Source of the DNA: Cephalothrix simula
Lineage: Eukaryota > Nemertea > Palaeonemertea > Archinemertea > Cephalotrichidae
DNA: 10,673 bases
Direction: 5' to 3'
Assembly (NCBI GenBank): GCA_035591015.1
Contig: JAXIUW010219175.1
Span: forward strand, 1 to 10,673
The translations under genes and the position numbers were made by a program. Within the stretch, counting starts at the first letter, position 1. Each line of letters starts with the position of its first letter. The notes beneath the pieces were generated by a model that worked only from the letters and a program-made list of their open reading frames with translations, was not told the DNA's origin and ran no database searches. Below, piece after piece: positions 7,422-10,673 of this stretch.

Positions 7422-7937
7422 ACACAAATGGATGGAAAAATTGGTTGAGGCTTGGCCTGATGCCCCCAACCTTGTCTCAAGGGGGTCGTTGTATTGCGCC
7501 GCGATATAATGTTAGGCACGAGTACTCTTCCGCGTTGTTGGCGAGTCACCAAATACTATATCGCGCGCCGCAAAACGCATATCATAAAGGGCCCCACAAA
7601 CCCTTGCATCAAGGTTGCTGATGCCCCCAAATGTTTCTCATATTAGGTATAGGAACCCCCATAACCTATATATCACTGGAATGGAGTGAAATGTAAATAG
7701 TTTCATCCCTACCACCAGCTGGTGGAGGGTGGTGGTTAAAAATGTCCGAAAGAAATGGTCGAAAATCGGCAAATTATTGATTCTTTTTTTAGTTTTGGCA
7801 AAAAGGAAAATATGAACCCCCATACATCCCTGGGAAGGCATGCCAATTGCAGTAAAATGGTCGTGGTTTCGTGTTCCTACCACCACCTGGTAAAAATTGT
7901 TGGCTAAAAATGTTTAAATCGAGAATTTTGATTTTTA
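7422..7937 (+). repeat. Repeat family copy B with two internal units
   Basis: 7422-7462 matches copy A (3741-3781). After the insert at 7470-7617, the TTAGGTATAGGAACCCCC of 7644-7660 matches the TTAGCGGTATAGCAACCCCC of copy A at 3782. Unit 1 (7651-7811) and unit 2 (7812-7937) are about 161 bp apart. Each begins GAACCCCCATA and contains a CCTACCACCA-CTGG motif. Both are closest to copy A unit 4193-4320. Frames are not conserved between copies, so the small open frames here (7346-7621, 7638-7989 and others) are not genes. Confidence 0.8.
7470..7617. mobile_element. 148 bp insert in copy B flanked by a 13 bp direct repeat
   Basis: CTGATGCCCCCAA occurs at 7457-7469 and 7618-7630. The sequence between is absent from copy A, where CTTGATG runs straight into TTAGCGGTATAG. 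The insert ends are inverted (AACCTTGTCTCAAGGG against AACCTTGATGCAAGGG, 13 of 16), and inner parts also pair (GCGCCGCGATATA against GCGGCGCGCGATATA). This fits a small foldback element with a long target duplication. Alternatively, a local duplication could have created the direct repeat. The insert is CpG- and GC-richer than its host repeat. Confidence 0.65.
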
Positions 7938-8045
7938 GAGTATTATATATCACCCACTCCTCTATAGAGTCGGTTACTGTCCATGCCATGGCCAGTTTAA
8001 CTTATAAGGCACAGACCCAGTATGTTGAAACACGGTGTATCTCAC

Positions 8046-8076
8046 CTGATATCCCCCTATCCACGCCTTTAACACC
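8046..8076 (-). other. Possible 31 nt microexon, minus strand
   Basis: On the minus strand a strong acceptor (GCTTTTCCCTCTCGTCTTCAG, ending at 8077) is followed 31 nt later by CAG/GTGAGATAC. Two of three frames are open. The donor is good but not perfect, and chance pairs of sites at this spacing also occur elsewhere in the window. It lies just beyond repeat copy B, on the same strand as the exon at 3470-3517. Not a multiple of three, it would shift the reading phase. Confidence 0.2.
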
Positions 8077-8256
8077 CTGAAGACGAGAGGGAAAAGCATA
8101 GGGTCAAATCGCAAAAATCGTCAAGTTTGTGAAAGGCTTCCAGTAAGTTTAGTTGAGGTGTGATTCAAGGCATTGACACCAATCCTTGAGTAGGCGAACT
8201 TCTTGAATGGTGTCGGCGCGAAAGAGGAATGCCCCTCCGGGCTATACATGTATATG

Positions 8257-8683
8257 ATCCTTCGCAAGACGGGGTCGATAACTGACGATGTTAGCGCTAT
8301 ATCCTAGATCAATGTAGCGATACATACTTCTTGCTTCGTTGACGATGTTAGCGCATACGATCGTTTTATAATATAGCGCTTTAGCGCATCCTTAGGAAAA
8401 TTATTCAACAGCAACAAAATAAGTCGAAGGTAGTCGATGATCTAGCTTTAGATATTTCATGATTTTCAACTGTCTTTCATTTTCAACAAGTTATTTTGTT
8501 TTTTATCGAATTATATCTACATAGATCTACATAATTAAGTTGGCTGAGTCATCGTTACGATGTCTTGCGCAATTTTAGCAGTCATATGTCGTTGTCCTAA
8601 TCGACAATTAGCGCCATTTTAGCGCACAGAATTTGTGCTTCGTTGGCATGATCGTCAGATATCGATCCCGTCTTGCAAAGGAT
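8257..8683. mobile_element. Terminal-inverted-repeat element, 427 bp (MITE-like)
   Basis: 8257-8289 and 8651-8683 are inverted repeats matching at 30 of 33 positions (ATCCTTYGCAAGACGGG...CTGACGAT). The interior has no open frame but repeats TTAGCGC or TAGCGC at 8291, 8348, 8376, 8381, 8608 and 8619. GCTTCGTT occurs inside at 8333 and 8637, and GACGATGTTAGCGC at 8284 and 8341. TACATGTATAT is present just outside both ends (8245-8255 and 8702-8712), but it is 18 bp from the right terminus and the octamer is common in the window, so it is a doubtful target duplication. Confidence 0.7.
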
Positions 8684-8745
8684 TTTATACGCTAGACTTT
8701 GTACATGTATATTGACGAAAGGTCCTCCCACAGTGTGTGATATGA

Positions 8746-8755
8746 TATAAAAAAA
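8746..8755 (+). promoter_or_regulatory. TATA-like box
   Basis: GATATAAAAAAACC lies just right of the inverted-repeat element and left of a GC-richer, non-repetitive stretch (8760-9250). A start near 8775-8785 would give a leader to the ATG at 8910. No transcript is demonstrated. Confidence 0.2.
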
Positions 8756-8909
8756 CCCTCCTTACGGACAATGATCACTGCTACACCCCAGACCTCTGGA
8801 CCACGGACTCACAGGAGCACTCAGCCAGTGATAAGTTACACCAGTCTGCCTGGACTGGATGACCAAGTGGTAACTAGACGAAGGTCATGACGTCCTAAAA
8901 TCCTTCGTC

Positions 8910-9116
8910 ATGGCTTGCGTGAGTTCCAGTCTTACCTTCGGCAAATCGCGAGAGGCAGATGCTGGGGGCTCGATCAGCATTAAAGTGGAGCGTGGACTAG
9001 GAATTGCGAATGCGCCCGAAGAGCTCAGCGCACTTCATACGGGCTTGCAGTGGCCCCTTCCCTCTGGGATAAAACTCCGACTCGAGCGGTATATAGAAAA
9101 TAGCGAAAGTCGATGA
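8910..9116 (+). CDS. Small forward ORF of 68 codons, unknown
   Basis: The ATG at 8910 has G at -3 and G at +4, a favourable context, and the frame is open to the TGA at 9114-9116. It lies in the GC-richer, apparently unique stretch downstream of a TATA-like box at 8746. A separate 39-codon ORF (8771-8890) in another frame precedes it. The predicted product has no signal peptide, membrane segment or recognised motif. It begins MACVSSSLTFGKSRE and ends near LERYIENSESR. An 8 bp hairpin (GACGAAGG 8877-8884, CCTTCGTC 8902-8909) abuts the ATG. It could be a real short gene, a first exon or chance. On the opposite strand a CGAAG/GTAAGACTG donor at 8934 offers a competing explanation. Confidence 0.15.
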   Translation: MACVSSSLTFGKSREADAGGSISIKVERGLGIANAPEELSALHTGLQWPLPSGIKLRLERYIENSESR

Positions 9117-9350
9117 CATTTCAGTAATTCATGTTATGAAACCAGAGTTCATGTACTGGTAATACGCACTCAGGAGGGGGCCAGGGGAATTGTCAGCCTA
9201 GTTTCATACTGCGACCTGGGCGGGGTGGGCGTGTTGGGGTCTGCGTACAACTACTCTGACATCAGACTAGTTAGTGGGTGTTTTGGAAATTTTAGAGATT
9301 TTTTAGTTGGACGTCAGGCTAGTAGGGGAAAAAGGATGGTACGAGCTCAC
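9117..9350. other. G-rich stretch without a gene
   Basis: It is rich in G on the plus strand (GGGGGCCAGGGG, GGGCGGGGTGGGCG, about 9176-9228). CTCTGACATCAGACT near 9254 recurs exactly near 9531, and related GACGTCAGGCTAG lies near 9311. No open frame of note. Confidence 0.4.
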
Positions 9351-9356
9351 TTTCTA

Positions 9357-9495
9357 TTTTTGGCGGGAAAATGATGAGGTAGTGGGGTGAACCATACATA
9401 TTTAGAAAGCTTATGACGTCAGCATGATAATACATGTATTTGATTCTGCGCATGCGCCTTCCTGGTCCCAGTGCGGCCTAACAAAGGCGCCAAAC
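9357..9495. promoter_or_regulatory. Promoter-like cluster: E2F, CRE, NRF1, E2F sites
   Basis: TTTTGGCGGGAAAA (about 9357-9371) fits the E2F consensus. TGACGTCA (9414-9421) is a perfect CRE palindrome. TGCGCATGCGCC (9447-9458) contains the NRF1 core GCGCATGCGC, followed by CTTCCTGG (ETS-like). GGCGCCAAA (9486-9494) is a second E2F site on the minus strand. All lie within 140 bp, a density typical of housekeeping or cell-cycle promoters in animals. No TATA box and no assigned gene. Either direction is possible. Single sites of each type occur elsewhere in the window (NRF1 in the foldback spacer), so only the clustering is evidence. Confidence 0.3.
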
Positions 9496-9559
9496 CGCGG
9501 CTTTTTAATTTACCTATTTTGCTCTAAACGCTCTGACATCAGACTTCTTAACTTACCTT

Positions 9560-10440
9560 CGTTTGATACTTTAATACATGTTTATTTACGACTAACACCT
9601 CAATCACATCACAAGAATACTTTATCCCTTAATATGACTATATTTTAGTGATGTTTATTACAGGGCCATAGACTTGCAAACTCTTGACATAATTTATAAT
9701 GTCCTGACAGGTCCTAAAACAGCTAGGTAAAACACAGCTTGTGACCTAATTAGAGTTATGAGTGGCACGTGCAATCAATCAATGGCCTGATAGATAGTCT
9801 GGCAACTTAAGGACCTTCTCTGTCTCTGGGCCTATTGAAGAGAGTAGCTGATGTAGGATAACTGTCATAACTGATTCGAGCCTCGATTCCCATGATTCTA
9901 ATGATTCCACCTTGATTCTGAACCCAAAGACTTTTTTCGGAAATAAAAATAAAACCTTTAATTTGTAGTCGTAGAGCTTGTTAATGTTAACGGAAATAAG
10001 TAATTCTTGGAAAGAGATACAGGTACAATTATACAGATAATCAGGTTGAGTTTTAGGTACACAGATGGGCGACTTGGGCGTCTACCAAGCCGTTGCATAA
10101 TATGTTACAATTAATTTGGCAAAATCCACAACTGGGGATTTGAAGAGTTTATCCAATAATTACACCTCTTGAAGTGATCGGAATTAAAGGACTACACAAG
10201 ATCCAAATATTCAGAATATTCAAAAACAATCTCAATAGAGAGCCAATCAATAGATCAATTAGAGAGGCCCATCAATTCCCAGAAAGTCAACATGTTTAGG
10301 AAACATACGTACTCTTCAAACATAAGTAAGCATTTGACATTGAGTCAATTACGTAATCTTAAAATCAAAATTAAGTACAGATAAAAGAATTAAATCGACG
10401 AAAGATTAACATTGATACGTACTGTACAATGTGTATATGA
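9560..10440. other. Gene-free AT-rich stretch
   Basis: I find no credible exon, RNA or repeat. A minus-strand donor CGAAG/GTAAGTTAAG at about 9555 is strong, but no convincing acceptor and open frame lie upstream of it (to its right). Confidence 0.5.
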
Positions 10441-10479
10441 TAATCGATACAAAGGAAGATTGAGACCCCGAGAGCACTC

Positions 10480-10558
10480 GTCGGACCCAGGGATCGAACC
10501 CGCACCCTTCTGATATTTACCCGAAGGACAGCGCGTTAGACTGCTCGGCTAGCACGAC
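10480..10558 (-). repeat. tRNA-Leu-like SINE head
   Basis: On the minus strand the sequence begins GTCGTGC, continues with an A box TAGCCGAGCAG (10541-10551) in a GCCGAGCAGTCTAACGCGCTG context that closely follows the D arm of tRNA-Leu, and has a B box GGTTCGATCCC (10490-10500). GTCG at the 5' end pairs with CGAC at 10480-10483, like an acceptor stem. The anticodon arm is replaced by CCTTC/GAAGG around a 12 nt loop, and the T stem is mismatched, so it is not a working tRNA. It is the polymerase III promoter region of a tRNA-derived SINE. The body would extend leftward (to about 10440 or beyond), but I cannot place its 3' end. Confidence 0.75.
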
Positions 10559-10673
10559 TCTACAAAAGGTTTCAATCTGTCAAGTTATTTGAAGGTAACT
10601 CGGAATGTACAGGCTAGGTTTGTGACACCGTTGGTCATCGGGAGACTGTTCCCTATGCTGCAGCGAAATACAA

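Noticed and set aside
7346-8080. Several open frames of 60-90 codons on both strands
   Set aside because: They lie in repeat copy B and its insert. Frames are not kept between copies A and B.
8866-8884. GACCAAGTGGTAACT as a tRNA or SINE A box
   Set aside because: No B box lies at a usable distance downstream.
9870-9890. GATTCGAGCC as a minus-strand B box
   Set aside because: The core is mismatched (GCTCGAATC), and no A box is found upstream on that strand.
1-10673. CRISPR array, prokaryotic operon or integrated phage
   Set aside because: There are no regular repeat-spacer units, no long ORFs and no ribosome-binding-site-preceded gene series. Splice sites, a SINE and satellites indicate a eukaryote.

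Overview
This window looks like AT-rich, non-coding DNA from an animal genome. No complete protein-coding gene is visible. The longest methionine-initiated open frames are about 60-110 codons, and most run through palindromes or tandem repeats. Eukaryotic signs are a tRNA-Leu-like SINE head at the right end, several long foldback (MITE-like) elements, minisatellites, a satellite-like 120-150 bp tandem repeat, and at least one convincing spliceosomal exon on the minus strand. The palindromic octamer TACATGTA occurs eight times. That, together with TGACCT/CACGTG-bearing dispersed repeats, suggests a marine invertebrate, most likely a bivalve mollusc. The host is an inference; no sequence here proves it.

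Layout. 1-1235: AT-rich DNA with four copies of a 22 bp core (GACCTCTAGCGGCTAAAATA...), one isolated and three in tandem. Between them lies a stretch whose forward frame is interrupted only by TAA. 1236-2000: nothing recognisable except a perfect 14 bp hairpin. 2001-2430: a GC-richer patch with two overlapping open frames and two divergent ATGGCGG (YY1-like) sites. 2430-3740: AT-rich intron-like DNA carrying a 48 nt minus-strand exon candidate at 3470-3517.

3741-4396 and 7422-7937 are two copies (A and B) of one repeat family, with internal units carrying CCCTACCACCACCTG. Copy A is split by a 302 bp foldback that copy B lacks. Copy B is split by a 148 bp insert that copy A lacks. Each copy therefore serves as an empty site for the other's insertion. 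Between them lie a 15-16 bp minisatellite (5003-5106), a dispersed-repeat fragment with three abutting TGACCT half-sites (5220-5545), a long inverted repeat (6100-6444) and a 10 bp-period T-rich minisatellite (6971-7079).

8046-9500: a possible 31 nt microexon, a terminal-inverted-repeat element (8257-8683), a TATA-like box with two small forward frames, and a cluster of E2F, CRE and NRF1-like sites that could be a promoter. 9560-10440 is featureless, and the window ends in the SINE (10480-10558, minus).

The picture is one of intron or intergenic DNA, possibly inside a minus-strand gene, built largely from short non-autonomous transposons and tandem repeats nested in one another.
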